This document shows, piece after piece, positions 1 to 7,936 of a DNA stretch of 64,000 nucleotides (the first letter of the stretch is position 1; each line of letters begins with the position of its first letter). Both the position numbers and the translations under genes were made by a program. The notes beneath the pieces are model-generated. The model was not told the DNA's origin. It made no database searches and saw only the letters and a list, made by a program, of their open reading frames with translations. The stretch spans positions 1 to 64,000 of the forward strand of contig NZ_JAJQRG010000004.1 in NCBI RefSeq assembly GCF_021228235.1. Direction: 5' to 3'. The stretch is from Pseudophaeobacter flagellatus (GTDB lineage Bacteria; Pseudomonadota; Alphaproteobacteria; Rhodobacterales; Rhodobacteraceae).

Positions 1-1
1 A

Positions 2-622
2 ATTCGTGAGCTGATGAAAGCGGTTGACGAGTATATCCCTACTCCTGCCCGTGCGGTTGACCAGCCCTTCCTGATGCCTGTTGAAGACGTGTTCTCGATC
101 TCTGGTCGTGGTACCGTTGTGACCGGCCGTGTTGAGCGTGGCGTGATCAATGTTGGCGACAGCATCGAAATCGTTGGCATCAAAGACACCCAGACCACCA
201 CCTGTACCGGTGTTGAAATGTTCCGCAAGCTGCTGGATCGCGGTGAAGCCGGCGACAACATCGGCGCCCTGCTGCGCGGTATCGATCGTGAAGCTGTTGA
301 GCGTGGCCAGGTTCTCTGTGCACCCAAGTCTGTGAACCCACACACCAAATTCGAAGCCGAAGCCTATATCCTGACCAAGGATGAAGGTGGTCGTCACACG
401 CCGTTCTTTGCGAACTACCGTCCTCAGTTTTACTTCCGTACCACTGACGTGACCGGCACCGTGACCCTGCCCGAAGGCACCGAAATGGTTATGCCTGGCG
501 ACAACCTGAAGTTCGACGTTGAACTGATCGCGCCCATCGCGATGGAAAACGGCCTGCGTTTCGCCATCCGTGAAGGCGGCCGTACCGTTGGTGCCGGCGT
601 TGTGTCCAAAATCACCGATTAA
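2..622 (+). CDS. tuf: Elongation factor Tu, 3' part (5' end outside window)
   Basis: Elongation factor Tu delivers aminoacyl-tRNA to the ribosome as a GTP complex. The reading frame is open from the left edge, so only about the last 206 residues are present and the GTPase domain lies outside the window. What remains is domain 2, recognised by [17 protein letters not shown], and domain 3, with a tRNA-binding stretch around [20 protein letters not shown]. The protein ends in VVSKITD, close to the usual bacterial terminus. A strong intrinsic terminator follows about 90 bases after the stop. In many bacteria tuf is followed by tRNA-Trp, secE and nusG; here tRNA-Trp is about 1.9 kb downstream and neither secE nor nusG follows it. 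Confidence 0.97.
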   Translation: MRELMKAVDEYIPTPARAVDQPFLMPVEDVFSISGRGTVVTGRVERGVINVGDSIEIVGIKDTQTTTCTGVEMFRKLLDRGEAGDNIGALLRGIDREAVERGQVLCAPKSVNPHTKFEAEAYILTKDEGGRHTPFFANYRPQFYFRTTDVTGTVTLPEGTEMVMPGDNLKFDVELIAPIAMENGLRFAIREGGRTVGAGVVSKITD

Positions 623-712
623 GGTCGAGTTTCCATAGGAAACTCTGGCCAGTGGTGACAGGTGATTTTCCCCACCGGGGAAATCACGGAGACCCACACA
701 GGTGAATTCTAC

Positions 713-741
713 AAAAGGGCGCCCAAAGGGGCGCCCTTTTT
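713..741 (+). terminator. Intrinsic terminator after tuf
   Basis: Perfect stem of GGGCGCCC on both arms (717-724 and 729-736), extended by A:T pairs, with a four-base loop and a run of T from 737. Two further hairpins lie between the tuf stop and this terminator: GAGTTTCC/GGAAACTC at 627-645 with loop ATA, and a stem at 662-687 joining GTGATTT..CCCC to GGGGAAATCAC. They may protect the mRNA 3' end. Confidence 0.9.
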
Positions 742-818
742 GCATTGATACCGCAGCAGGTGGTAGGCACCATACGGAGCAGGAACAGGACGTAGACGGT
801 TCCCGAGGGGAAGACTAA

Positions 819-1559
819 ATGCCGGTTTTAAAATTTCTGTTCTGGATGCTGGTGGGGTGGCAAGGGGCGCTGGTGATCTGGCTGTTCAAACTTGTGCCAT
901 GGTGGGCTTTCTTTTTTCTGGCCTATTTCCTGCTAAGGCTCATGGGACCAGAGTACACAAAATACCAAATTGCGATGGATAATGTCGTCGCTGATACCGA
1001 TCCCCCACGCGCGCCGCTTGTTTTGGTCGAAGACTTTGATGCCAGTCGAGATCTTGGTCCGATGGATGAAATTTTGGTTCAGGCCAGATGGTCCGAGGAC
1101 CTGCCCGCCATCGCTTTTGATGGGGTATCAGTTTTGGACTTCACAGTGCTCCCTCTGTTGTCCACCGCCGAGGATCGGATTGCGGGGCTCGCCTTTGCCG
1201 GAAAGAGCGAGCGTGAGCAGCTGTTGCACCTGGTTCGCGCAGGTTTAGAGGCAGGGGCGCAGCTGCCTCTGCATGGGCGCTACGACAACGTGCCTTTTAC
1301 TGACCAGCGCGTGCAAAAAGAGTTACAGCGCTATCGCAACAGGTTCAATCGCTTGGGTTACGAGATTGGGGAGCATCTGGTCCTCATCAGCCCCTATCTG
1401 GACGGGCGCCGTGCAGAATTGGTTCGGGCAGCGGAAGGCAATAGATTCTGGGCGCGTGTGTTGATGGTCCTGGCGGGCCTCAGCCTTGTCTTTGGCATTG
1501 TAAAGCTTGTTCAAAAGCGCCGATCTACCGCGGGCAAGGTCAGCATTGGGAGCTCTTGA
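819..1559 (+). CDS. Hypothetical two-span membrane protein
   Basis: A 246-residue protein I do not recognise. Residues about 8-42 are strongly hydrophobic and rich in Trp and Phe, enough for one or two membrane passes, and residues about 214-232 form a second hydrophobic segment followed by a basic tail. The 170 residues between are soluble-looking and acidic, so the protein probably presents one central domain held by two anchors. The start is an ATG preceded by a purine-rich GAGGGGAAG. It follows the tuf terminator and is convergent with the DUF374 gene, so it is probably its own transcription unit. No catalytic motif is evident. Confidence 0.65.
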   Translation: MPVLKFLFWMLVGWQGALVIWLFKLVPWWAFFFLAYFLLRLMGPEYTKYQIAMDNVVADTDPPRAPLVLVEDFDASRDLGPMDEILVQARWSEDLPAIAFDGVSVLDFTVLPLLSTAEDRIAGLAFAGKSEREQLLHLVRAGLEAGAQLPLHGRYDNVPFTDQRVQKELQRYRNRFNRLGYEIGEHLVLISPYLDGRRAELVRAAEGNRFWARVLMVLAGLSLVFGIVKLVQKRRSTAGKVSIGSS

Positions 1560-1609
1560 AAGTCGAACCTCTTAGGTTGAGGCTAAGGGGGCTTCCTGAG
1601 GCTGCTCTG

Positions 1610-2305
1610 CTATCTTGGTTCGGGGGGGCGCCCGACTGCGAGGTCGGCCCGATCGGTGATCTCATCCAGCGCGGCTTGCAGGCTGAGCCGCAGGGTCTCG
1701 GCCTCGTCTTCGCTGGGCTTTTTCGGCACCGGATCGGTCCATTCCTGACAAATCAACACGCCGCGTGAAAAGGGCAGGGGCAGCATCTGCTTGTCCCAGG
1801 TGGGCAGCTTCAGCACCCGGGGCTGCGCAAAGGCGACGGTAAAGACCCGGCAACCGGTCATCCGTGCCCAGGTGATGGGCACCCCGGATGAGATGCGCGC
1901 CGGGCCACGCGGGCCATCGGCAGCGATACCGATAGAACAGCCCTCCTTGGTGCGCCGCAGCACCTCTCGTGACAGGGCGACATGCCGTTTGTGGCTCGAC
2001 ATCGGGATGGTTTCAAACCCCAGCCGCACCAGAATCTGCCCCGCCAGCCGCCCGGCCCGCGCCGCTGATGTCAGCGCGCAGATGCGCCCGAGCGAGGTGT
2101 CAAACAGGTAGGGCGCCATGATCAGCCGCTGATGCCAGAGCACAAAGATCACTGGCTCGCCACGGCTCACGGCCGCATCCATGTCCTCAAACCCAGTGCG
2201 CTGCCAGCGCGATGTGCGATGGGCGAAATCAACATAGCGGGCAAAAAGCGCCTCGATCATGCGATTGAAGCGAGGGCTGTCGGCAATTTTCTTTCGCAGG
2301 CTCAA
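1610..2305 (-). CDS. DUF374 / lysophospholipid acyltransferase family protein
   Basis: The protein matches the DUF374 branch of the LPLAT superfamily, which transfers acyl groups in lipid or lipid A assembly at the inner membrane. Diagnostic pieces are the VLWHQRLIMAPY segment (the family's usual WH-x-R region), the SSHKRH block and the ADGPRGP motif typical of DUF374. The frame is open up to 2476, but an ATG there would run into the tRNA-Trp promoter. I prefer a TTG at 2305, preceded by AAGGGA at suitable spacing, giving about 231 residues, which fits the family. The start is therefore inferred. The exact acyl acceptor cannot be read from sequence. Confidence 0.82.
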   Translation of the reverse strand: MSLRKKIADSPRFNRMIEALFARYVDFAHRTSRWQRTGFEDMDAAVSRGEPVIFVLWHQRLIMAPYLFDTSLGRICALTSAARAGRLAGQILVRLGFETIPMSSHKRHVALSREVLRRTKEGCSIGIAADGPRGPARISSGVPITWARMTGCRVFTVAFAQPRVLKLPTWDKQMLPLPFSRGVLICQEWTDPVPKKPSEDEAETLRLSLQAALDEITDRADLAVGRPPEPR

Positions 2306-2438
2306 TAGTGGATCCCTTTTTTGCCTGTCATAGAATAGAAACCGTGCAAGAGCCAGTCTGCCGACTGGGCTAGCCCAGACTGAAGGCGGCACAGGGATTC
2401 GCCGACAAAAAACCGCACTATTTCTGCTGATTTCCCCC

Positions 2439-2467
2439 TTGCGAGTCACGCAGAGGTGGCTTAGGTA
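2439..2467 (+). promoter_or_regulatory. Probable sigma-70 promoter of tRNA-Trp
   Basis: TTGCGA at 2439-2444, a 17-base spacer, then TAGGTA at 2462-2467, ending 12 bases before the mature tRNA 5' end. Position and spacing fit; the -10 match is moderate. Confidence 0.5.
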
Positions 2468-2479
2468 CACCGGCACTGC

Positions 2480-2555
2480 AGGGGTATAGCTCAGTTGGTA
2501 GAGCGACGGTCTCCAAAACCGTAGGTCTCGGGTTCGAACCCTGATGCCCCTGCCA
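2480..2555 (+). tRNA. tRNA-Trp (CCA anticodon)
   Basis: Cloverleaf read by eye: acceptor AGGGGTA pairs with TGCCCCT, the D arm carries GCTCAGTTGGTAGAGC, the anticodon loop CTCCAAA gives CCA, the T loop is TTCGAAC, and a genomic CCA ends at 2555. Its 3' end faces the integrase remnants that follow, the usual arrangement at a tRNA attachment site. Confidence 0.97.
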
Positions 2556-2588
2556 GTAAAATAAGGGACTTACCGCCCTTTTTGATCT

Positions 2589-3323
2589 CTACCGAAAAAT
2601 AGTTTCCCACAAAGTTTCCCACGGTCTCGTTTCGTTTCCGTTCTGTTCGCGTAGTGCTTGCGCCTGCTTTGCGAGGACTTTTTGACTCGCGCCGCGTGAA
2701 TACTTCTGGATCATGGACAAACTTTTGTGCCCCGTGATGGCTGCGATCTGGTGGTCAGTACATCCTGCCTCTGCCAGCTCGGCAGCGGCACTGTAGCGAA
2801 GGCCGTGCAGGCTGTATTCTTCCAACCCAAGTATCTTTTTGATTTTGAGAATCTTTTTCTGGATCAGGTCATAGCGCACCTGGCGCCCGAACTTGTCAGA
2901 TAGGATGTAGTGCAGGCTTTGACGAGGCAGTGATCGAAGGGTCGCACGCAGACTGGCGGTGAACGGAATCCACAACCTTACACCGGTTTTGTTTTGAGTT
3001 ACCCAAATGCCATCGTCTTCGACGTCGGACCATTTCATTCTAGTTAGGTCAGAGGCTCGCTGTCCGGTTCCAAGCGCCAGTTCAAATGCCAACAAGGGAA
3101 GCCCATCAGCGTTCTTACGAAACGTTGCGATTGCAGATTTTGGCCAGGGCTTGTGGCCGTCACCTGTCTTGATTTTCTCAATCCCTTTGGCTGGGTTGTC
3201 GCGCTGCCAATCAAGATTGATCGCATGCTCAAACAGAATCGAGAGCATGTGGGGAATGTAATTGGCAAAGCGGGCTCGATGCCGGTTCGCCATCTGGGCT
3301 TGGATCACAGCAGACCGGCGCAT
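2589..3323 (-). pseudogene. Tyrosine recombinase, C-terminal catalytic part only
   Basis: This 244-residue piece holds the catalytic core of a tyrosine integrase: the first Arg in GTGQRASDLTRMKW, the HGLRYSAAAELA box, the GHKS segment and the nucleophile Tyr in MIQKYSRG. It starts inside the core-binding domain; the usual N-terminal arm-binding and SAM-like regions are missing, and the sequence upstream belongs to another integrase's N-terminal half in a different frame. It lies 33 bases from the 3' end of tRNA-Trp, where the integrase of an element inserted in that tRNA would be expected. Probably a decayed integrase, unlikely to act alone. Confidence 0.8.
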
Positions 3324-3371
3324 TTTGGTTGGTTTTTTTTCCCGATGGTGTCTGACAGGTATTCTAGGACT

Positions 3372-3716
3372 TTAGAATAATCCGACTTTGTGCGCGGCGC
3401 CAATCGTCAGCACTTTCCGAATGATGATGACGTGTTTGGATTTGGTCGAATGCGCCAAGGGCCTCTTACGATTCCCATCGAGGTGCGTCAGGTAATCCCG
3501 GACCATCCCTGTGGTAATCTTGGTGACATCATGTTTCCCGAAATAGCAGATCAAACCGTCTTTCGACCGATTCAGCAGCTTATTGTCGCCATCCGACCAT
3601 TTTGACTGACCCTTCTGCATCGCTATCAGCTTCTTGGCGTAGTGTTCAAAGCTGTCCGACATTTGCGATGCAACAGTCCTGCCCGCCAAAGCTGCCATTC
3701 GTTCATCGCGCAGCAT
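3372..3716 (-). pseudogene. Tyrosine recombinase N-terminal fragment (copy 1)
   Basis: A 114-residue fragment containing the SAM-like core-binding region of an integrase (SFEHYAKKLIAMQKGQSKW through STKSKHVIIIRKVLTI). It is nearly identical to residues of the longer fragment at 4733-5439, but diverges abruptly at both ends: before SFEHYAKK it carries unrelated sequence (LRDERMAALAGRTVASQ), and after VLTI it reads a short nonsense tail. It cannot encode a working recombinase. It may originally have belonged to the same gene as, or a sister of, the catalytic fragment to its left. Confidence 0.75.
3401..3654 (+). repeat. 254-bp direct repeat, copy A (integrase SAM-like region)
   Basis: Aligns without gaps to 4947-5200 at what looks like somewhat under 90 percent identity, many differences being synonymous. 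Both copies encode the same stretch of an integrase N-terminal half on the minus strand. Confidence 0.85.
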
Positions 3717-3826
3717 TTCAACGGGCTCGTCGTCAGTCAGCGGACAAGACAGTGATGGTATTGCGGGATTTTACAATCAACCTTCTGTGCCGCCCCCGCT
3801 CCTCGTTTAAATAAATTAATCTTCGA

Positions 3827-4732
3827 CTAAATGCAGTTTCGCCAAGCAAGTGCCAGAGACTGGCGTTCAATATCGCTCAATTCTCCCCCTTCACGGAAGC
3901 CGCCCATGACGCGCGCGGAATCGAGCCTGAAGTCGATCTCTCGGGCACGGGTGACTGCTGTCTTGAGCGCCTCTATTGGAACAGTGATGAAAATTTTGTC
4001 ATCGCCGTAGCGCAAGGTGAGATCCTGTCGCCCGATCGAATGCTGCTGGCCATCAATCGTCAGCTCGACTGCATGGAGAGGCAGGTCGTCTGGGTTTGGA
4101 TATGACGGCGTTGCAAGATCCATAGTGAACAGAAGGCTCGGCGTTCCTGAACTCTTGCTGCAAAAGGCCGTAATTTGGTCGAGCATCGAGTCAGACCGGT
4201 GCGGCCTGGTTGCTCCTACAAGACCATCTCCGTAGGGTTCCATAAACCACTTTTTCAGCCCGCTTCCTGAGGAAATCGAGAGTTCCTCGAGCTCGGCGGT
4301 GGTAGGAAAGTAGAGACCATCGCTCGGGGTGGCGGATGCAAAGGCGACGATGCGTGCATCAACGCCCATCTCGATGGCGTAGAGCACAATCTGGCCGGTT
4401 AGAGCCTGGGCGATCGATAGGGTACTGGTTTCGATTTCTGTCACCTGCTCTGCTGTGAGCATGTCGCTCCCGCGCTCTGGATTTCCGTAAAACTGATGAA
4501 AGCCAAGTAGGCTGGGGCCCGTGGGGTAGTAGGGAGAGTCCACGAACCGCTCACGGCCACCCAGAAACGCATAGGCGCATGAGCTAGCACAGACGCCGGC
4601 CTTCACCTCGTCCCACCAAGTGTCGCAGGAGGCGTTGTAACCCTCAAAGACGCGTTCAGTTGTGCCGATATGTGTTGTCAGACCAGCCTGCCGGATCATG
4701 CGTCCGAGCTCCATCCCAGCTGCGAGGTTTCG
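3827..4732 (-). pseudogene. Truncated COG3904-type periplasmic protein (ClpP/crotonase-like fold)
   Basis: From about 4732 leftward the frame reads NLAAGMELGRMIRQAGLTTHIG, then CASSCAYAFLGGRERFV and LLGFHQFYG. I recognise this as the pattern of alphaproteobacterial COG3904 proteins, secreted or periplasmic relatives of the ClpP/crotonase fold whose intact members begin this block with an S-x-GG-N motif. Here the signal peptide and the residues before NLAAGM are gone, replaced by integrase sequence; the open frame continuing to 4828 is a chance read-through into that integrase. The remaining 300 or so residues are intact to a normal stop. The family's function is not established. It is best treated as a gene broken by the recombination that built this region. 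Confidence 0.7.
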
Positions 4733-5439
4733 GTTGGACGAAGAAAGCTGTGCACGACAAAGCGAAACATCCTGACGTGGTGGCCGGTGATAGTCACACC
4801 ACGGACCTTGTCCCCACGCTTGGCACATTCCAATGCAGCCTTCATGAACCGCTTGTACTCTCTGTCCGTGAAGGTGTGCCTCGGGGTGTCAACGGTTTTG
4901 ATCTTCGGCATGACCGGCAGGACGTTCAGGAGACCGTCTTCAACGGCAATAGTCAGGACTTTCCGAATGATGATGACATGTTTGGATTTAGTCGAATGCG
5001 CCAGCGGCTTCTTACGATTCCCATCAAGGTGCGTCAGGTAATCCCGAACCATCCCCGTGGTGATCTTGGTGACATCGTGCTTCCCGAAATAGCAGATCAA
5101 CCCGTCTTCCGACCTGTTCAGCAGCTTGTTGTCACCCTCAGACCATTTCGACTGGCCCTTCTGCATCGCCATCAGCTTCTTGGCATAATGTTCGAAGCTG
5201 GTTGCCTTCACCTTGGCGTGCTCGCTGTTGGCTTTGCTTCGGAAGCTGTCGGCAAACTCATAGGCCACTTCAATCGCATCGAGTCGCGATCTCTCCTTGG
5301 AGGAGCGATGGACGTATTTCCCGGCAATCGGATCTCGGAGGCGGATAAGCCAGTATGGGCTGCGGGCCGTCAGGATGGTGGCCAGCCCCTTACGGAGTTG
5401 TTTTGATTTGAGTATTCGGTTTTTGGAAACTTTCGCCAA
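4733..5439 (-). pseudogene. Tyrosine recombinase, N-terminal two thirds (copy 2)
   Basis: Starts with MAKVSKNRILKSKQLRKG and carries the arm-binding and SAM-like regions in order, followed by the start of the catalytic domain (HTFTDREYKRFMKAALECAKRGDKVRG). It is cut at SFLRPTE, just where the first catalytic Arg block would continue, and runs into the remains of the COG3904 gene. The catalytic His, Arg and Tyr are therefore absent. It sits 100 bases from the 3' end of tRNA-Phe. The base composition is lower in GC than the housekeeping genes nearby, consistent with transfer. Confidence 0.82.
4947..5200 (+). repeat. 254-bp direct repeat, copy B (integrase SAM-like region)
   Basis: Partner of 3401-3654, same orientation, no gaps in the alignment. 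The two copies are about 1.5 kb apart, so recombination between them would delete the truncated COG3904 gene. Confidence 0.85.
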
Positions 5440-5538
5440 ATCAAGCCCGTAAGAAGAGTGTATAACTGTGTGTAACTTTTACGGGGGAATTTCCAGGGCT
5501 TCAACAAACCAAATAAATCAACTATTTCAGTGATTTAG

Positions 5539-5613
5539 TGGTGCCCGGGGGCGGAATCGAACCACCGACACGAGGATTTTCAATCCACTGCTCTACCCCT
5601 GAGCTACCCGGGC
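5539..5613 (-). tRNA. tRNA-Phe (GAA anticodon)
   Basis: On the minus strand the acceptor GCCCGGG pairs with CCCGGGC, followed by discriminator A and an encoded CCA. The D arm reads GCTCAGGGGTAGAGC, the anticodon loop gives GAA, and the T arm is GGTGG-TTCGATT-CCGCC. Its 3' end points left into the integrase remnants. Confidence 0.96.
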
Positions 5614-5695
5614 ACGGGAAAGGCTGTTCGCCTTGGGTGTGGGCCTTCTAAGACGTCCATGCGGCAGTGTCCAGAGGCTTTTTGCAAGAAAAGCA

Positions 5696-5899
5696 CTAAT
5701 GTCGGATTGGCGCTGAACTGTCGCTGGTCGCTTCAGCGCCAATGGGTTCTTCTATAGCTTTTTCAATGTCTTCGGGGTCGTTGCTGGGGATGGCATAGCT
5801 GCCATTGAGCCATTTGAGCAAATCCTGATCGGCGCAGCGTTTGGAGCAGAAGGGGCGGTGGCTTGGCGCGGTCGGGGCGCTGCAGATCGGGCAATTCAT
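5696..5899 (-). CDS. yacG: DNA gyrase inhibitor YacG, zinc-binding
   Basis: A 67-residue protein with the YacG zinc ribbon: Cys3 and Cys6 (CPIC) and Cys18 and Cys22 (FCSKRC), followed by DLLKWLNGSYAIP, the family's signature. In E. coli YacG binds GyrB and blocks DNA binding by gyrase. The C-terminal third is acidic and looks unstructured. The ATG overlaps the stop of the RNase E/G gene by four bases, so the two are probably translated together at the end of the infA-maf-rng-yacG run. tRNA-Phe follows on the same strand. Confidence 0.93.
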   Translation of the reverse strand: MNCPICSAPTAPSHRPFCSKRCADQDLLKWLNGSYAIPSNDPEDIEKAIEEPIGAEATSDSSAPIRH

Positions 5900-6918
5900 G
5901 TTAAAAGGTCCGCAAGGACGGTGCGACCGCGCTTGCGTTGCAGTTCAAAATTACCAAGATTGGTCCAGCCAACCAGGATGGTGTCTTCGCTGTCGGCGCG
6001 CAGGGCCCCGCGCAGCGCACTTTCAAAGGTGCTGCGGTCCTTCTTTGGCATCGGTGCCACGTCAATCACGATCTGGCCGCCAAGGCCGCGCAGGCGCAGG
6101 GCGCGGGGCAGGTGTTTGGCGCAGGCGATATTGGCCTTGGTCCCAGCTGCCAGAGAGGTGTCATTGCCGGTGTTCACATCCACAGCGACCAGGGCGCGCG
6201 TAGATTCGATGAACAGATAGGCCCCGCCGGGCAGCGGTTCGCGGATGGAGCGCGTTGTTTCCAGCGCATCCAGCACGCCGTGATGTTCGAAATCGCCGGC
6301 TTCGCGGTATATATCGGCAGGTGCGCTCCATTCGCGCCAGGCGCGCAGATGCGGGCCATCGCCTTCGGTCAGCACCTCTGTATCGCCCTCGGCATCAGCC
6401 AGAATCTGTGCTGCCAGATCGGCCATGGCTTCGATGTCCTCTGCCACTTCATCGGCATCGGCCCCCGCACAGGCAGAGCGCAGGATCATGCCATGGCTGG
6501 CGCCTTCCAGCACCCCGTGGGCGATTTCGAGCAGCCGGTCACGCTCTTCCTCGTCGCGGATAGAGCGAGAGATATTGAGCCCTGGCGCATCAGGCGTGGC
6601 AATGGCGTAGCGGCTCTTGAACAAGAGCTTCTGCGTCACCGGAATCGCCTTGCCCGGCTCGGCATAGCCGGTGACCTGGACCAAGAGCATCTGTCCTGGG
6701 GCCAAGCCCTTGACCTGGCGCAAAAAGGCGGGGCCATCCGGGGTCGACAGGAACATGCCACCTTGGCCTTTTACGGGGCGGTCGGCGCGGGCGCGGTACA
6801 CGGTGCCGGGCAGCGGCGCATCGCCATCAATGAAGAAGTCTTCAAGCTTGCCATTCACCATCAGCGCAGCGGCTTCGCGGCCTTGAATGTGGTCCAGAAT
6901 GATTGAGCGGCCCTTCAT
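5896..6918 (-). CDS. Ribonuclease E/G family protein
   Basis: A 340-residue member of the RNase E/G family, the single-strand endonucleases of RNA processing and decay. The catalytic Mg-binding block is present: DVNTG at residues 247-251 and the second Asp in IVIDVAPM near residue 287. It is shorter than E. coli RNase G (about 490 residues); the C-terminal zinc-link Cys pair and dimer domain are missing, as in the short RNase G-like proteins found in this position in Rhodobacterales, and the S1-like N-terminal region is compact. The start overlaps the end of maf by four bases. A separate full-length RNase E is expected elsewhere in the genome. Confidence 0.88.
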   Translation of the reverse strand: MKGRSIILDHIQGREAAALMVNGKLEDFFIDGDAPLPGTVYRARADRPVKGQGGMFLSTPDGPAFLRQVKGLAPGQMLLVQVTGYAEPGKAIPVTQKLLFKSRYAIATPDAPGLNISRSIRDEEERDRLLEIAHGVLEGASHGMILRSACAGADADEVAEDIEAMADLAAQILADAEGDTEVLTEGDGPHLRAWREWSAPADIYREAGDFEHHGVLDALETTRSIREPLPGGAYLFIESTRALVAVDVNTGNDTSLAAGTKANIACAKHLPRALRLRGLGGQIVIDVAPMPKKDRSTFESALRGALRADSEDTILVGWTNLGNFELQRKRGRTVLADLLT

Positions 6919-7496
6919 GCGGTGGCCTCCTTGTAGAGTGTGCAGCCTGCGGCCAGCAACAGATTTGCGGTCTCGGCCAGGGGCAGGCCAACGATGCCAG
7001 TGAAAGAGCCGCTGATCCAGGGAATAAAGGCCCCAGCAGGCCCCTGAATGGCATAGCCCCCTGCCTTGCCCTTCCAGTCGTTGCTGGCGAGATAGGCGTT
7101 GAGTTCGACATCAGACAGGCGCTTCATCTTGACTTGGCTGACCACCGCGCGCTGCCAGAGCTGATCACCCCGGCGCACGGCAACCGCCGTAATCACCTGA
7201 TGGCGACGTCCTGCCAGGGTCAGCAGAAACTCGGCAGCCTGGCCCGCATCGGCGGGTTTGCCCAGAATGCGCCGTCCCAGTGCCACTGTGGTATCGGCGC
7301 AAAGCACCACGTCGCTGTCCTGGGCAGGCACAGCAGCAACTTTTTCGCGGGTGACCCGGGCGCAATAGGCGCGGGGCAATTCCCCCTTCAGGGGGGATTC
7401 GTCGATATCCGGCGGGCATATGTCATCCGGGGTGATCCCCAGTTGCGCCAAGAGCTCCAGCCGTCGTGGACTGCCTGATCCCAGAATGAACGCCAT
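6915..7496 (-). CDS. maf: Maf family nucleotide pyrophosphatase
   Basis: Maf proteins hydrolyse nucleoside triphosphates to monophosphates, favouring modified or pyrimidine nucleotides, and act as house-cleaning enzymes. The 193-residue protein shows the N-terminal [11 protein letters not shown] motif, the DESP segment, the REKVAAV helix, the metal/base-binding ADTTVALG block and the [13 protein letters not shown] motif near the C terminus, in family order and at normal length. It lies between infA and the RNase E/G gene on the minus strand, overlapping the latter by four bases. An intrinsic terminator for infA falls between infA and maf, so maf may depend on read-through or its own promoter. 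Confidence 0.94.
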   Translation of the reverse strand: MAFILGSGSPRRLELLAQLGITPDDICPPDIDESPLKGELPRAYCARVTREKVAAVPAQDSDVVLCADTTVALGRRILGKPADAGQAAEFLLTLAGRRHQVITAVAVRRGDQLWQRAVVSQVKMKRLSDVELNAYLASNDWKGKAGGYAIQGPAGAFIPWISGSFTGIVGLPLAETANLLLAAGCTLYKEATA

Positions 7497-7576
7497 GCTT
7501 GGCTCTCCGCTATTCTTTGTGCCGGGCCTCTTTATCAGTCGGCCCTGTCTGTCAGCCTGTCATAAGCGCAGGCCGG

Positions 7577-7610
7577 AAAAAACAAAAGCCCGGCGGAACA
7601 GCCGGGCTTT
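7577..7610 (-). terminator. Intrinsic terminator after infA
   Basis: Ten-base-pair stem (7585-7594 with 7601-7610; AAAGCCCGGC and its complement) with a six-base loop, followed on the minus strand by TTTTGTTTTTT. It lies about 25 bases past the infA stop. Confidence 0.85.
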
Positions 7611-7633
7611 GGTTCGATTGGTGGATCAACGGC

Positions 7634-7852
7634 TTACTTGAAGCGATAGTTGATCCTGCCCTTGGTCAGGTCATAGGGGGTCATTTCGACCTGGACCCGG
7701 TCGCCAGCCAGAACACGGATGCGATTCTTGCGCATCTTGCCTGCCGTATGTGCGATGATCTCATGGCCGTTTTCCAGCTCGACCCGAAACGTCGCATTGG
7801 GCAGGAGTTCCTTCACAACACCGGGAAATTCGAGCGTATCTTCCTTGGCCAT
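7634..7852 (-). CDS. infA: Translation initiation factor IF-1
   Basis: A 72-residue OB-fold protein that binds the ribosomal A site during initiation. The sequence [19 protein letters not shown], followed by [24 protein letters not shown] and ending in GRINYRFK, is typical of bacterial IF-1 at exact family length. It is followed by its own terminator and then maf. Upstream on the same strand, where the phosphatase and UPF0262 genes would be expected to adjoin it, lie a nitrilase-family gene and a gene-free stretch. Confidence 0.98.
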   Translation of the reverse strand: MAKEDTLEFPGVVKELLPNATFRVELENGHEIIAHTAGKMRKNRIRVLAGDRVQVEMTPYDLTKGRINYRFK

Positions 7853-7936
7853 GTTGTCTCCATCTTCGCATTACCCCGCCAGTCTGCGGGAACTGCGCCT
7901 AAATGATCCCATTTGGCCAATATATCAAGGGCGCAA

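Noticed and set aside
2306-2476. N-terminal extension of the DUF374 protein up to the tRNA
   Set aside because: The stretch overlaps the tRNA-Trp promoter region and is not family-like; a TTG with a ribosome-binding site lies at 2305.
3827-4828. A 333-residue fusion protein starting MCQAWGQGPWCDY
   Set aside because: Its first 30 or so residues are integrase DNA read in the wrong frame; only the part after about 4732 is family-like.
4660-5406. Plus-strand open frame of 248 codons across the integrase fragment
   Set aside because: Mirror of integrase sequence; a similar mirror appears over the other repeat copy, which shows it follows from the repeat and not from coding on this strand.
2556-5538. 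Intact prophage or integrative element
   Set aside because: No complete integrase, no structural, replication or conjugation genes, and no duplicated tRNA 3' end within the interval were found.
5938-6906. Open frame of 322 codons opposite the RNase E/G gene
   Set aside because: Antisense shadow; the minus-strand protein has full family motifs and overlaps its neighbours as expected.
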